Notes: generated from the letters alone by a model not told the origin. Shown: positions 21,989 through 34,433, numbered from the stretch's first letter. The stretch: DNA of 64,000 nt from Morella rubra (GCA_003952965.2 CM025851.1:1-64000), one strand, 5' to 3'. Numbers and translations are program-made.

Positions 21989-24900
21989 CTATTTTTCGGT
22001 TTCTTTCCCGTCGATCGATCCTGTTATTCCTGCGTCAATCCTTCTAATGAGTAGATGCACACCAGAACCAGGCTCTACAATCATCCTATAAGCAGGACAA
22101 TGTCGGTATGTGGGAGATAGGGAGAGAGCAAACTTGGAGATAACAAGACACAGGACAATTTTCAATTGAACCATCGCAAAGTTTCTTCCCAAGCACAAGC
22201 GAGGACCCAATCCAAATGGGATATAGGCTTGGGGAAACTTGCAAGCCTTGGAGACACCATTTGTGAATCTCTCTGGTTTGAACTCATTGGCATCCGGCCC
22301 CCAAATATTTTGATCCCGGTGCAGGGTAGGGATCAGAGTCCACAAACAAACACCCTTGGGAACAGTGATATTTCCAACTTGGGTGTCTTCAAGGGCCTCT
22401 CTTGAAACGAAGGCTGCGGGTGGATATAGACGCAAGACTTCATGAATCACAATAGTCACCTGTAACGTTGGAATAATGTCAATTAGTACCAAAGCAAAAG
22501 TTTCAGACTCCTCGATATTCATTTAACATTCTATCTATACCGTCTTTAACTGCAGGACTGAATTTATATCTGCTAGACCGTTCGGGCAAACTTGAGCCAC
22601 CTCCCTCCTTATACGAGCTTGCCACTCTGGATGTAAAGCCAGTAGCATCAAACACCAGGAGGCCGCAACAGCAGTGGCTTCATGCCCTGCAAAATATATA
22701 GTCTTGCAGTTGTCAACTATGAAGCGCTTGGATGAATCCTTGTCCAGACATTCATCATTGATGGCCGCCTCCAATATCAACTGCATTAGATCCTTCTCAG
22801 ATGAAGATATCTCCAAGCACGGTTGTTTGCGTTCTTTCACTGCCTTCCAGATCAGTGACTCGATCTCTCTCTCCAAACTGCTGATCTCCTTTTGGTTCAT
22901 CACTCTAAGAGAACTGCTGTTAGTTGCATGCAAAAATTGATCATTCGTTGTGATTTTTTTCACTCCTGATGATTTAAAGTATACATGTTGCATCACATAG
23001 AAGGTTTCCTTCTTCTTTTTTTTCTTTCTGAAACGTAGAAATTTGAGATGATCCTACAGATTACAATCAAACCAAGACAACTGTACAAAACAAATTAACT
23101 GATCATTCTTTAAGCGCTTGATCATGGCGTAAAAGTTTAAAGAGATGGGAGAAATTCTAGTCCTGGATTCTATAAACTTCGGATTTCCCTATGCCAAGTG
23201 GGCAATTAACTTAGTCAAAATTTATGCTATCTTTCTCTCTCTAGAAGAACCACTGCATCACATTTTAGCTGTCATTTGGTGCAAAAGATTCCTAAGATTT
23301 ATTGACTGTGCGAGAGAGAGACAGAGACAGCCGCAAATGATCGAGGATGATGGAAGTTAACAAATATTAGGAAGACTTCACATACCGCAACCTAGTAGTC
23401 CCAAAAAGGAAGCCTTGCTGAGAAATAGCTTTCTGAAGCCTTCTAAGCTTTAGGAAAATTTCTTTGCCTTTGAAATAAGAGCTCCCAAAACAAGCCCTTG
23501 AGATCACATCTGCTGAGACACCCTTCAAATCTTCGTCCACTTGAATGTCTGCTGTCACACCACCTTGAGCTTCGATGCAATCTTCCCATTTTTTCAGCAA
23601 CGGTTCTGCCGACTCAAGCATTTGCCCCGCCATGCCCTGCAACGTCAATGATCACGACCTTTCCTGTTGATCAGATTAGAAATGAAACCTATGGACATAT
23701 ATTATGTGAGGAAAAAATGTCCTCAAATTAAGTTCTGTTAACCTAGTCTTTGTATCTCACAGATTGGTATCTTAGAAAGGGCGGAGATAAGATTTAAATG
23801 GGGCATATTCAGGAGAACTTGACACAGAAATTTATATCCATTTACCTTGACTTTGTCCATGAAGAACTCAGGTGCAACAATTTTCCTTTGTTGTGCCCAA
23901 GTAACGCCGTTGGACCTCAAAATGCCGTTGCCGAGCATGGGTGCAAGTCTTTTTGTTAGATAAGAAGGCTTACCCAAGTCCAAAGTGATACACAGGTTCA
24001 TTTCCTTTACAAGCTCCGGTTGATTGACATATAAGTGTTGCCTCGTCCCCGTAGAATATGTATAAATTAGACCTGCGTTTCATCCATTTTACCAAGTGAA
24101 GCATACGATGCATGACCTATCAAATTTCAAAATAAGCACAAGAGGTTTCTGTTTTCGGAACTTAAAGAAACAATCTTTTGATCTTACGGGCCACCATTAA
24201 ACCAGCTAGTTTAGTATTTGACACCAATGTACTGAGCCCGATTATCGTACGTATTTGAACTCCGGTCAATTATATCGTCTTCTAATACCACCACCTGTAC
24301 GCGTTTCTTTCTGCGATAGTATCTCCGTACTACTTATCTTGTGGTAAACACTAAACAGTGCGAAATTTTAGTATTGCTTTATACGAGGGTCCAAACAACT
24401 TCTGAAAACGACTGCTACCACCCTTATCGTCATTTATGCGATTTTCAACTTTCTTAGAGATCAATTAATATTTACTGCCACACAAATTTTTTCAAAAATA
24501 GGTCTGGTCACTTTGTAATACGTCTGAAGAGTCATAGGATTTTTTTTTTCCAGTTCAACAAAATTACATATTCCCATGATATATTTTTTCCCTAACATGA
24601 TTGAATATATGCTTCGTTTTTCGATATATCCTATCTTAACTCTATCTATAGCTTGAGTATCATTTATTTGATTTAGTCAAGTATCTGCCCAAAAACTTCA
24701 GATTTTGGATATCTGTGGACTTGTTTTTTCATATTGCAGCAGTCTAAGGTGTTTTATTTATTTATTAAGTACCTGTTTTTTTTTCTTGGCATATTTATTA
24801 AGTACTTGATTTAATAACAGTTCATCATTTCTCCAGAGAATTTGAATGGAATCTTTTGGGTTTCGAAATATTGAGTTCCGAAATTTCTTAATTAGTAAAG

Positions 24901-26596
24901 GTCAACAAATGTGCAAGTAAATTTAAAACCTATAAAGGTAGTGAGATCTGAGTAGATTATGATCTTTCTAGTCAAGGATTAGCTGACATAAACTTTACTA
25001 AAGTCAGTAATTTTGATATTAAAAACTTTTGTGGAAGAGAAAGCAGGTAACAACCATTGTACTGAAGCTTCGTTATCTGACTTCCCTTTAACCCGTTAAT
25101 GAAAATTGTGACTCCGCATTTCCTCGGGCCTAGATGACTTATAAGCTAGAGTGAGCTGGCTTGAGTCAACCGGGACAAAAATTTGCTCGGAGAGTTGGAG
25201 TCTCTAAAAATATCTAATTTCACACTGATCATTGAGGGGAAGAAAGGAGAGTATATAACAGTGACCGATGGCAAGTGTCTTTTCTCAGGGACTGCTTAAC
25301 TAGACATGCACAGAGACGAGCTTCTCTGTTTAGATTAATGATTAATACGAGAAAAACAAACTTTTCTTTTCTTTTTTTTCCTGTAAGCCAGAACACAAAA
25401 CTATTCAAGGACTAGAAAGAGTATAATTCGATGAAGGAGCTTGATATTAGGCATCGAAAAGAAAAGTAAGGAACATACCGTATTCTTTTCTCCACAGTTC
25501 AATTTGATGTTAGTAAAGTAATTGCCAAAAACTTCAGATTTTGGATTATCTGTGGACTTTGTTTTTTCAGCAGTCATCTAAGGTGTTTTATTTATTATTA
25601 ACAGTAGCGTGTTTTTTTTCTTGGCATATTTGTTAAGTACTGATTTTAATAACAGTTGATCATTTCTCCAGAGAATTGAATGGAATTTTGGGTTTTCGAA
25701 ATATTGAGTTCCGAATTTCAATAGTAAAAGTCAAATGTGCAAAGTTTTAAAACCTATAAAAGGTTGAGATCTGAGTAGATTATGATCTTTCTAGTCAAGG
25801 ATTAGCTGACATAAACTTTACTAAAGTCAGTAATTTTGATATTAAAAACTTTTGTGGAAGAGAAAGCAGGTAACAACCATTGTACTGAAGCTTCGTTATC
25901 TGACTTCCCTTTAACCCGTTAATGAAAATTGTGACTCCGCATTTCCTCGGGCCTAGATGACTTATAAGCTAGAGTGAGCTGGCTTGAGTCAACCGGGACA
26001 AAAATTTGCTCGGAGAGTTGGAGTCTCTAAAAATATCTAATTTCACACTGATCATTGAGGGGAAGAAAGGAGAGTATATAACAGTGACCGATGGCAAGTG
26101 TCTTTTCTCAGGGACTGCTTAACTAGACATGCACAGAGACGAGCTTCTCTGTTTAGATTAATGATTAATACGAGAAAAACAAACTTTTCTTTTCTTTTTT
26201 TTTCCTGTAAGCAGAACACAAACTATTCAAGCGACTAGAAAGAGTATAATTGATGGAAGGAGCTGGAATATTAGGCAGTCGAAAAGAAAGAGTAAGGAAC
26301 ATACCGTATTCTTTTCTCCACAGTTCAAAATATGGGAAGAGAGTGGAAGTGTAGTCGTGGGCTACAATTTCAGCATGATTTGTTGCTTCCGTCGCCTGGG
26401 ATTGGATCTTGTGTATCTCAGATAGATTCCCGTATAAAAAAGAAGGAGGAGGCCCTTTGATACCTTGTATTCGCAGCTTCTTCCTGATCCTTTCAGGCTT
26501 TAACCATACAGTGTTGTACAGATGAAAAAAAAAGCCAATCAGACCCATAACAACCAGGGAAAAAATCATTCTCAACGGAAGAGGGACAACCCTCAT
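21989..26596 (-). CDS. CYP714: Cytochrome P450, CYP714-type
   Basis: Five exons: 26596-26305, 24072-23846, 23636-23386, 22913-22541 and 22459-21989; phases close, giving about 537 aa (Met at 26680 upstream is an alternative). CYP714 enzymes are ER-anchored monooxygenases, several of which oxidise gibberellins or related diterpenes. Seen: N-terminal anchor ([19 protein letters not shown]), [19 protein letters not shown], the join [32 protein letters not shown] (C-helix), I-helix [13 protein letters not shown], ExxR in [15 protein letters not shown], and the haem loop [14 protein letters not shown] with its Cys ligand. The I-helix has Ala where most P450s have the oxygen-activating Thr. Exon 4 begins with an unusual [14 protein letters not shown] instead of the usual family sequence but with the same length. 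Intron 1 is 2.2 kb because of a tandem duplication. CYP714 assignment is from recognisable peptides. Confidence 0.9.
24665..25502. repeat. Tandem duplication in P450 intron 1, distal copy
   Basis: About 838 bp directly followed by a second copy. It ends with a ghost of the last 25 or so bases of P450 exon 1 plus its GT donor (around 25478-25502). About 450 bp in the middle is practically identical to the other copy, while the ends differ by many small indels. Confidence 0.9.
25503..26331. repeat. Tandem duplication in P450 intron 1, proximal copy
   Basis: The copy adjoining real exon 1; its end overlaps the final exon 1 codons and the true donor at 26304. Compared with the distal copy it has scattered one- to few-base gaps in the first 270 bp, mostly in homopolymer-like stretches. 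Confidence 0.9.
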
Positions 26597-27444
26597 CATC
26601 TCGTCCTTCCTTTGCTCGTTCCTCCACTTGCAGTTATGTTTGTTCATATACTCTATTGGAGACGACCCAGGTAACAACAAAGATTATTGGGAAAAAACAA
26701 ATTGAGGAGACGGAGAAGAGAAACCCAGGTGAAGGCCAGTTATATAGATAGCACGAATAGTAGACATCTAGCTTTGTATGAGAGAGCTAGCCCCTCAGAA
26801 GTCCAGAGAACAGATGATTTGTCGAAAGACCTCGAGGCGACATTTATCGGCGAATCCGAGGTGAAGGGGATAAGGATATACGATTTTATATGCGGTGTCT
26901 GATGAGCATCTTCGGTCTCGCAGTAAACTTTTCATGGCAATTTATAAATTGCCCTGATGATAACTGATACTATAAATTTTTTTTTTTTTTTTTTTGTCAG
27001 AAATCAACAGCGAATCCCTCGTGAATTGGAGTTAAATAAAATTTTATCATATTTAACAAATACAGTCACTATCGACGAAAGTGAAAACACATTGAACGTA
27101 GTAGTAGAATTTCTCCGGCACCCTAAATAACTGCCGACAATTTGGGCCTAAAGTCGTTTGACAGCGTCGGCGCCACGGTATATGTCTTTTCTAATTGATT
27201 GGACCTCTCTCTCTCTCTCTTCTCGGTAATTCAAAAGCCTCGTGCGACTACGGCACGGCGAACCGCGTCGCACGATTTTTCTATATTTGGGATTTAGCCC
27301 GAAACGTCTTCTTTTATTTATCATTTAACAAAAATGTAAATAACATAGCGTATTGGTTTCAAAATCCATATTTCTGATTTTTTTTGGGATTTAGGATATG
27401 GAATCGCAACCTCATCCAGATTTCATCGTTCAGTCCTGGCTTAA

Positions 27445-28055
27445 AAATATTTTGGTTATGTTTGTTTTATTTTAAAAATATTTTTGTATTTATTTATTTT
27501 TAATAGAAGTAGTGTAGATTATTTAGGATTGGTGAAAAGTTTATTTAAAGTTGTTAGAGTTTTGTAAAAGATGTGTTAAAAATTATTGGAGTTTATAAAA
27601 ATTTATTGAGTGAAAAAATATTATAATTAATGAAAAAATGATTGTGAAAAATTTAAAATTTTTTTAGGAACTAAAAACATAGCCTTTTATTTTTCACAAT
27701 ATTTTAAAATAGAAATATTTTCATAAAATTAATATTTACAAATTTAAAAATTTATACACATACACTAATATATTTTACATAATCTCCAACAACTTTTCAC
27801 ACAAATTCTAATATCTTTTTAAAAAAAATTATAACAAATTTTCTCTCTTTAAATTTTTTCACCTAACTCTAATATTTTTTTATTAAACAATTACATCAAA
27901 TCATTCTCTTTACACCTTTTTACAAATTCAACAAAAATTAAATATCTTTAAAACTTTTAACTAATTTTACACAAAAACGTATAAAACTCTAATTTACGTA
28001 AATATTTACAATTCTAACAAAATTCTACAACTTTTTTTTATAGACCGAACACTCC
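27445..28055. mobile_element. AT-rich insertion nested in the left arm
   Basis: The mirror arm on the right lacks this stretch, so it was added later or was lost there. It is about 85 percent AT with no coding potential. The flanks have TTAAAAAT-like words on both sides, which might be its insertion site, but exact ends cannot be fixed by eye. Confidence 0.45.
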
Positions 28056-28356
28056 TAAATTTTAAAAATTAATATAAATATTATAGTTAAATTAAAAATT
28101 TAAAAACAAAAACACAAAAGAGACCGATCTCCCTTGCATCTTTGATGGGAAACACATGGAGATTCATGTGACTCAATTGGTGAAATAGTGTGGGTCTCCA
28201 ATAAAGCATGTTTTCCTTACTGCCTCACAAAAAAAATATTTTGTTGAGAATGTACAAGATATTGAGAAATTGTCCATACTTAAAAATCATAATTATTGAC
28301 ATAGGCTTTTTCCACATAAAAAGGGAATCTTTTGTTATTATCAAAGCATAAGTGAT

Positions 28357-28638
28357 GTGTATTATTCAATAATCGGAGTCGATTTGCTTTATAAAAAGAA
28401 TATATCAATGAATTTCTATGAAATGGTTTCACGGGATTCAACCAATTGTCTTGACCGTGAGATATTATTGAGAAATATAAATCTGTGTTATCAAAAGATT
28501 TCCTTTAATTTAGACAAAAAAAAAAGTAATAGAAAATCTTCATTTGAAAAAATTATAAATAATCTCTATCTGGTCCCATCAAAGATGCAAGGGAGATTGG
28601 TCTCTTTTGTGTGTGTGTTTTTTTTTAAGTTTTTTTAA
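28357..28638 (+). other. 93-codon open frame in hairpin loop, unknown
   Basis: An open frame in DNA that is otherwise full of stops, with Lys/Asn-rich composition ([32 protein letters not shown]). It overlaps the right inner arm at its end. Composition is like organelle-encoded proteins, but I cannot match it. It may be captured DNA inside the transposon. Confidence 0.2.
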
Positions 28639-30209
28639 ATTTTTCAAAATTTAACTATTAATATTTATATTTATTTTAAAAAAATTTCATCACTTAACGA
28701 TGAAAATCTGAATGAGGTTTCGATTCTATATCCTAAATCCCAAAATCATAAATATGGCTTTTTGAAACCAATACGCTATGTTATTTACATTTTTGTTAAA
28801 TGATAAATAAAAGAGACGTTTCGCCCTAAATCCAAATTTAGAAAGATGGATTTTGAAACCAATGTGTATTACGCTATGATATTTTACATTTTTGTTCAAT
28901 GATAATAAAAAAGACGTTTCGGCTAAATCCCAAATTTAGAAAGATAGATTCCGAAACCAATACGCTATGATATTTGTATTTTTGTTAAAAGATAAAAGAA
29001 TAGTTGCCAAAATTTTAGTTGACAAATATAATTAATTCATTTGTTATCAAATAAAATAATTTTAAAATAATCTTTCTACTTTTCAAAAAATCTATTTTTT
29101 CATTACAATAAATATAAGAAATTCACTCAAATTATGTTTACCAACTCATCAATTTTTATTTTTTTTTTACTACTTTCTTACAAAATCTAATAAAAAATTT
29201 AATCTCTTCAATTTTCACAATATTCTCTAAATATTAAAAATGCATCTCTCAAATCTTATTTAAGACATCCGACAGCAGTCTCAATAATTAGGCCAACAGT
29301 AGTATCATTTTATAGTTCAACATCTCTTTCTTTCTTTTTTTTCCGATAAAAAATAATTATTTATATTCTGCACTCCTGAAATTCATGTAAATTATTAATT
29401 TCATTGATACAACATTTTTGTAATTCCATGGTGCATGCCTGTTCTTATCATTTTTTTGGGGTAAATAAAGTCAGATAATTTCATGATTCTTTTTATTTTC
29501 CTTTGGATTTTGTATCTTCAGACATCAGACATGCCATATTTTTCGAGCAACAAACAACTCACCTACTCATTTATTCATTGAATTACTAAAAGATCCAAAA
29601 CTTACAAGATAAAACAAGAATAAATAGATGTAATTTGTCCTCAAGTAATGTTAAAATATCCAGTATCACTATCTTAGAGAAATTTTTTTTATAGTGAATT
29701 AGAGTTTCGTTCTGCTAAGATAAGCGCTAAGCACTGCATTTGTATGACTTGTACTGTTTTCCACCCACCCGAGACTCCGAGTGGAAATTTATTCAGTTTG
29801 GGATTTTGAAAAGGGTATGGCTCGGACAAAAAGAAAAAGATCAGACAAGAAAAGAAAGTTCAGACATAAACATTGAAATCTTTTTTATTTTATTTTATTT
29901 TATTGGCATAACACATTGAAATCAATCACTCTCTTTGCAAAACATAGATAAAAACGCAGTTTTACTTCTGTCAGGAAGAGTGGAATAGAAACGGGCCTCG
30001 TCTTCTTCTTCCTAGTTAAGAAGAAAATTGAGGTATTTGGATGGCAAGAGAACTAGATCCTGGGTTTTATCTGAGAGGGATGGAAACCAAAACATTAGAT
30101 TTGTGGTTATAATTGAGGTGCAAGAAAGCAAAGAAATATAGGTCGATTATCGTATAAATTGTTTAGCTTTAGGGCTTCGGCTTTGTGAGAAGTCTGGCGA
30201 CAGACAGAA

Positions 30210-33200
30210 ATGGAAGGCGGAAGGAGGATGTCGGCGAGCCCTCGGCCTTGCAATGGAAGGCGGGTCCTGGCAAAGAAGCGAGCACGCGGGGGTGGCGTGG
30301 ATGGGTTGGTCAACAGCGTTAAGAAGCTTCAGAGACGGGAAATCAGTTCCAAGCGTGACAGAGCTTTTGGTATGAGCGACGCTCAGGAACGCTTCCGTAA
30401 CATCCGTTTGCAGGTCTCTTTTGGTCTTTTTCCTTTCTTATTCCCCTTGTTAGGATTCCGACGCTTCTTCTTTTTTACTTGCTATTTTTAGTTTGATAAT
30501 TTATTTTCCTTGTTCCTCTCCGAAGAATTATGAGGTATCAATTGTGGGGCTTAGTGTTCGTGGAATCTCTTTGGCGCTGGTTTTTGCATTAGTAGCTTTA
30601 ACGTATATTGGCCATGGAGTATATTGTATGATTGTTCAGGAATATTAGTAGATGCTTTTGGGTCCATACTCAAGCTTATCGCCACTCCTCTCTTTCCGCC
30701 AGGTCTCTCTACAAATAGAGATAGAGATGACAAGGACTGGTGTCATTTACCTACTCTTGTTATAATTCCAATTCAATAAAGAGCCCTGATATTATTCTGG
30801 TGGTATTCACCGAAGCCAAAATGCTTATCATAGGGTATTTTTGATGGATAATCTACCTTCACACATACGAACAAAGAATTAGATATTTGCAAGGTCATTA
30901 TTGGAAATAAATCGTTTTGGCAGTCCTGAGAAGTTGCTTTTATTACTTTGCTAATCTTCCCCTCGCACACCGGCCGTGTCGGTAGTGGGAGGAAGAAACG
31001 TAAGAGAAGACTTATTTTTTCACTCCAACACAGGAAAGCAACTAGGTTAAACAGGAATTCATGCTCAAATTTGTGAATAAGGACACAATCCTGTGATTTG
31101 CAATTTAATTAATCTTTATTTTGATTCAGTTGAGGAAAGAAAACCATGACTCTCCTTTTTATGTAAATTAATATGTACGTGTGTACTTATGTGTAATACA
31201 CAAGTGCGCCTTCTCAATTTCTAATGTTCTGATTAATTCATGGATAGGAGGAATATGATACCCATGATCCAAAAGGTCATTGTTCCATGGTATTGCCTTT
31301 TCTGAGGAAGAGGTCAAAGATAATTGAGATTGTAGCAGCACGTGACATTGTGTTTGCTCTTGCACAATCTGGTGCTTGTGCAGCATTTAGCCGAGGTACA
31401 GATGTAGTTCCATATTTCTAGACTATTTTGGGTATACTCTGACATCCCATTTGAATATGAAAGTTGGACATTATGAGGGGATTGTATTGTTGCCCTTGTT
31501 GGATGCAGAGTCTAATCAGAGGATATGCTTTCTGAATGTCAGTCCTGATGAAGTGATACGGAGCTTGTTTTATAATAAAAACAATGACTCACTTATCACA
31601 GTTTCTGTGTATGCTTCAGACAATTTCAGTTCCTTGAAGTGCAGAAGCACAAGGATTGAGTAAGTGATACTTATTTCTCTGCCCCTTCAACTCCCCCCCC
31701 CCCCCCCCCCCAAAAAAAAAGGAAGAAAGATGGCTCCAAAGAAAGAAGGAAGAATCTCAAACCTATGGTCGATTGTCATAATTTTTTTTTTTTTTTTGTA
31801 CTTGGTGAAATTGTTTCTGTTCATATATTCCAGATACATAGAAGGGGCAAACCAGATGCTGGCTTTGCACTTTTTGAATCTGAGTCATTGAAATGGCCTG
31901 GCTTCGTTGAGTTTGATGATGTCAATGGGAAGGTACTCACTTATTCTGCACAGGATAGGTAAATATTCTGTTAAGCAAGTACTCTTTTTTACTAAGTTAT
32001 GATTATCTATTACACAGTTCACTTATTGTTTTTTATGTGTTTTTATTTTGTTTTTCTTTTCACTCTTGTGTTAGTATTTATAAGGTGTTTGACTTGAAAA
32101 ACTATACAATGTTGTACTCCATATCCGATAAACATGTTCAAGAGATTAAGATCAGGTACATGCTTTCTTTATACACATGTACAGTATTAGTAATTTGTGT
32201 AATTTTGTATGGACTTCTTGAGAATGAATATGTTGCTTGCAAAGTCCTCTCACCCCTTCACCCTCTCTCTCCCCGGTCTTTTTTTGTTTTTGTTTTTTGT
32301 ACTTACTTAGGTTGCCCTTCTTTGATTCTTTTTCCGAGCAGTCCCAGGGATCATGTTGTTGATTTTTACCAAAGCAAGCAGCCATGTTCCCCTTAAGATT
32401 CTTTCGATCGAGGATGGAACTGTTCTCAAGTCTTTCAATCATCTCCTTCACCGGAATAAGAAGGTGGATTTTATTGAGCAGTTTAATGAAAAGCTACTGG
32501 TCAAGCAAGAAAATGAGAATCTGCAGATTCTCGATGTAAGGATTGTTCTTGACATCTTTTATTAGTATTGGTTCATTTGGATTCACATATCTGACTACCA
32601 TTAGCTGTAGGTACGCAATTTTGAGCTGACAGAAGTCAGCAGAACTGAATTTATGACACCATCAGCATTTATATTCCTGTATGAGAACCAGTTATTCCTG
32701 ACATTTAGAAATCGAACTGTGGCTGTCTGGAACTTCCGTGGGGAGCTTGTGACGTCATTTGAGGATCACCTTCTGTGGCATCCTGACTGCAACACTAATA
32801 ATATATATATCACGAGTGACCAGGATCTTATTATCTCTTACTGCAAGGCTGATTCTGATGATCCACTGTCTGAAGGAAATGGTATATTTTTTTCCTCCTT
32901 AGAGTTTGCTGTATGAAATGGTAAGATACCACAAAGATCCAGAAGTGTAGCTTATTTGAGGTGGAGAATTGGTCTCCTTTTGGGTCTGAGATGTTAGCTT
33001 GATGTCTAACCAGCAGTAGCTGTGCAAATTATATTATTTCGTTTGTGTGTGATATTTGTTGAGTTATAGTTTCTTATTGCTATTATCCTGTGAATAGTAG
33101 ATGCGGCATTACTGCGCTCTTTTGTGATGAAGAGCAAAATGAAATCACTATAGACAACAGGCATGGTCTAGGTCATGAATGGTCCAACTGATGGTTTCTT

Positions 33201-34433
33201 GAATCTGTTAAAAGTTCTCATACAACTTGTTTTAGGTCTTTTCAATGTTCTTATATACAAAAGTAGACCTCTGGTATTTACTTGTGTTGTATGGTGCAAG
33301 TTGGTATAAAAAGATCTCCCAGAGTAGGCTGGGGATTGATGTATGCATTTTAATCATCAACATGAAGATACCTGAATGGTTGGTAGAAGAATTGAGTAGT
33401 GAATGTTGTCATTTGCGTTTATAGTGTTAGTGTTGTGGCTGTATTTGAATATGCACACGTGGGATTGTAAACAGGTTGAGTCCTACGTTGGAAAGAGGCC
33501 ACTGCTACCGATAGGACTGGGCAGCGGTGGAATCAGGCAACTCCACCCCCAAGCGCCACTGCTACCGGTTTGGGTGGTGGCGTAATTTTTGCCATTACGT
33601 CCACCAAGAGGGAAAACTGCTCCATTGGTGGGGGCAGTTTTATGGTGGTGGTAGGCAATTACCGCCAATCACAGAGATAGAGAGAGGGAGAGTTGAGAGA
33701 GAGAGAGAGAGAGAGAGAATCACAGGGAAGGGGACCCCTATCTTTTTGGGGTAGGGCTGTGCAAGGGCACCACTGGTGGGCTGTTTAACCGGTACTGCTG
33801 CTGAAAGCCGGTCATCGCCCCACTGCAGTAGCGAGACTGGTTCTCATTTTTGACCCCCCTCCCCCCGTGAGCAAGGTAGAAAAGGACTGGGATTAGAAGC
33901 CAAGTGAAATTTGGTCTTCTAATCCTACAAGGAGTAGACTATCCAATTTTAGAAGAAATAAATTAGGATTCACCCAATTCTAGTAGAACTAAGATTCGCA
34001 CATCTACTATAATTCCAACACTGTATCTGCCATATGTGATTTTAATTATTTGTTTGTCAGAAAAGGAATCTTTTATTTTGGCTAAATATCTTCGGTTGTA
34101 CAGCAACTTGGAGCATTCGTTCTGTAAATTCTCTCTCTTAACATTGTTTTGCTCTCTTATGCAGCAGGATCAATCAATATCAGTAATATTCTGACTGGGA
34201 AATGCCTTGCTAAAATTAGAGCCAGCAACAGCTTCCCCATGGAAAATGAATGCAGTTACAGTGACAATTGTTCTGGTAGCAGTTGCGCTTTGAAGAAGCA
34301 GACTCATGCCTCCAGACTTGGAAGCACAGTTGCGGAAGCCTTGGAAGATATTACTGCTCTCTTTTACGATGAAGAGCGGAATGAAATCTATACTGGCAAT
34401 AGGCATGGTCTAGTTCACGTGTGGTCCAACTGA
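30210..34433 (+). CDS. Plant-conserved WD40/transducin-like protein, unknown role
   Basis: Eight exons: 30210-30413, 31248-31395, 31509-31659, 31842-31958, 32075-32155, about 32341-32535, 32611-32881 and 34165-34433. The N-terminus is basic (KKLQRREISSKRDRAF, SDAQERFRNIRLQEEYDTHDP), followed by beta-propeller-like blades: SKIIEIVAARDIVFALAQSG, CFLNVSPDEVIRSLFYNKNND, SESLKWPGFVEFDDVNGKV, DSIYKVFDLKNYTMLY, KILSIEDGTVLKSF, FLTFRNRTVAVWNFRGELV, and the last blade EIYTGNRHGLVHVWSN. It is a conserved single-copy-type plant protein with no assigned biochemical role that I know. Two frame problems: the natural AG of exon 4 (31833) throws the frame unless an AG eight bases downstream is used, and exon 6 needs one fewer C (CCC at 32343-32345). 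They may be sequence errors or damage. Confidence 0.82.
33108..33191 (+). repeat. Duplicate of the last WD40 gene exon end, in intron 7
   Basis: 84 bp reading ITALFCDEEQNEI...NRHGLGHEWSN and a TGA, closely similar to the end of exon 8 (ITALFYDEERNEI, NRHGLVHVWSN). It lies about 1.2 kb before the real exon 8. Similarity continues into the 3' flank for a short distance. The frame is still open to the stop. Confidence 0.88.
33470..33900. other. GC-richer insertion with GA repeat in intron 7
   Basis: Repeated words around CCACTGCTACCG and GGTGGTGG, a GA microsatellite (about 33693-33718) and a C-run. It differs strongly in composition from the intron around it, so it is probably an inserted repeat; no family recognised. 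Confidence 0.4.

Larger units (their letters stand above)
27270..29000. mobile_element. Nested inverted-repeat (foldback-like) element
   Basis: The segment 27275-27440 reappears as reverse complement at about 28686-28850 (shared core AACATAGCGTATTGGTTTC), and 28062-28148 reappears inverted at about 28573-28680 (shared CTCCCTTGCATCTTTGATGG). Together these form one long hairpin whose left arm is interrupted by an AT-rich insertion of about 600 bp (27445-28055). The right arm end is followed by two more partial, direct copies of the arm up to 29000. The loop holds a 93-codon open frame of unknown origin (28357-28638). This fits a MITE or foldback transposon with nested insertion. Confidence 0.75.
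26681..30209. other. AT-rich, transposon-filled intergenic region
   Basis: Divergent region between the P450 and WD40-type genes. It contains a long inverted-repeat element (27270-29000), a nested AT-rich insertion, and further AT-rich sequence to about 29900. The last 300 bp should hold the promoter of the WD40-type gene. No conserved gene found. Confidence 0.6.
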
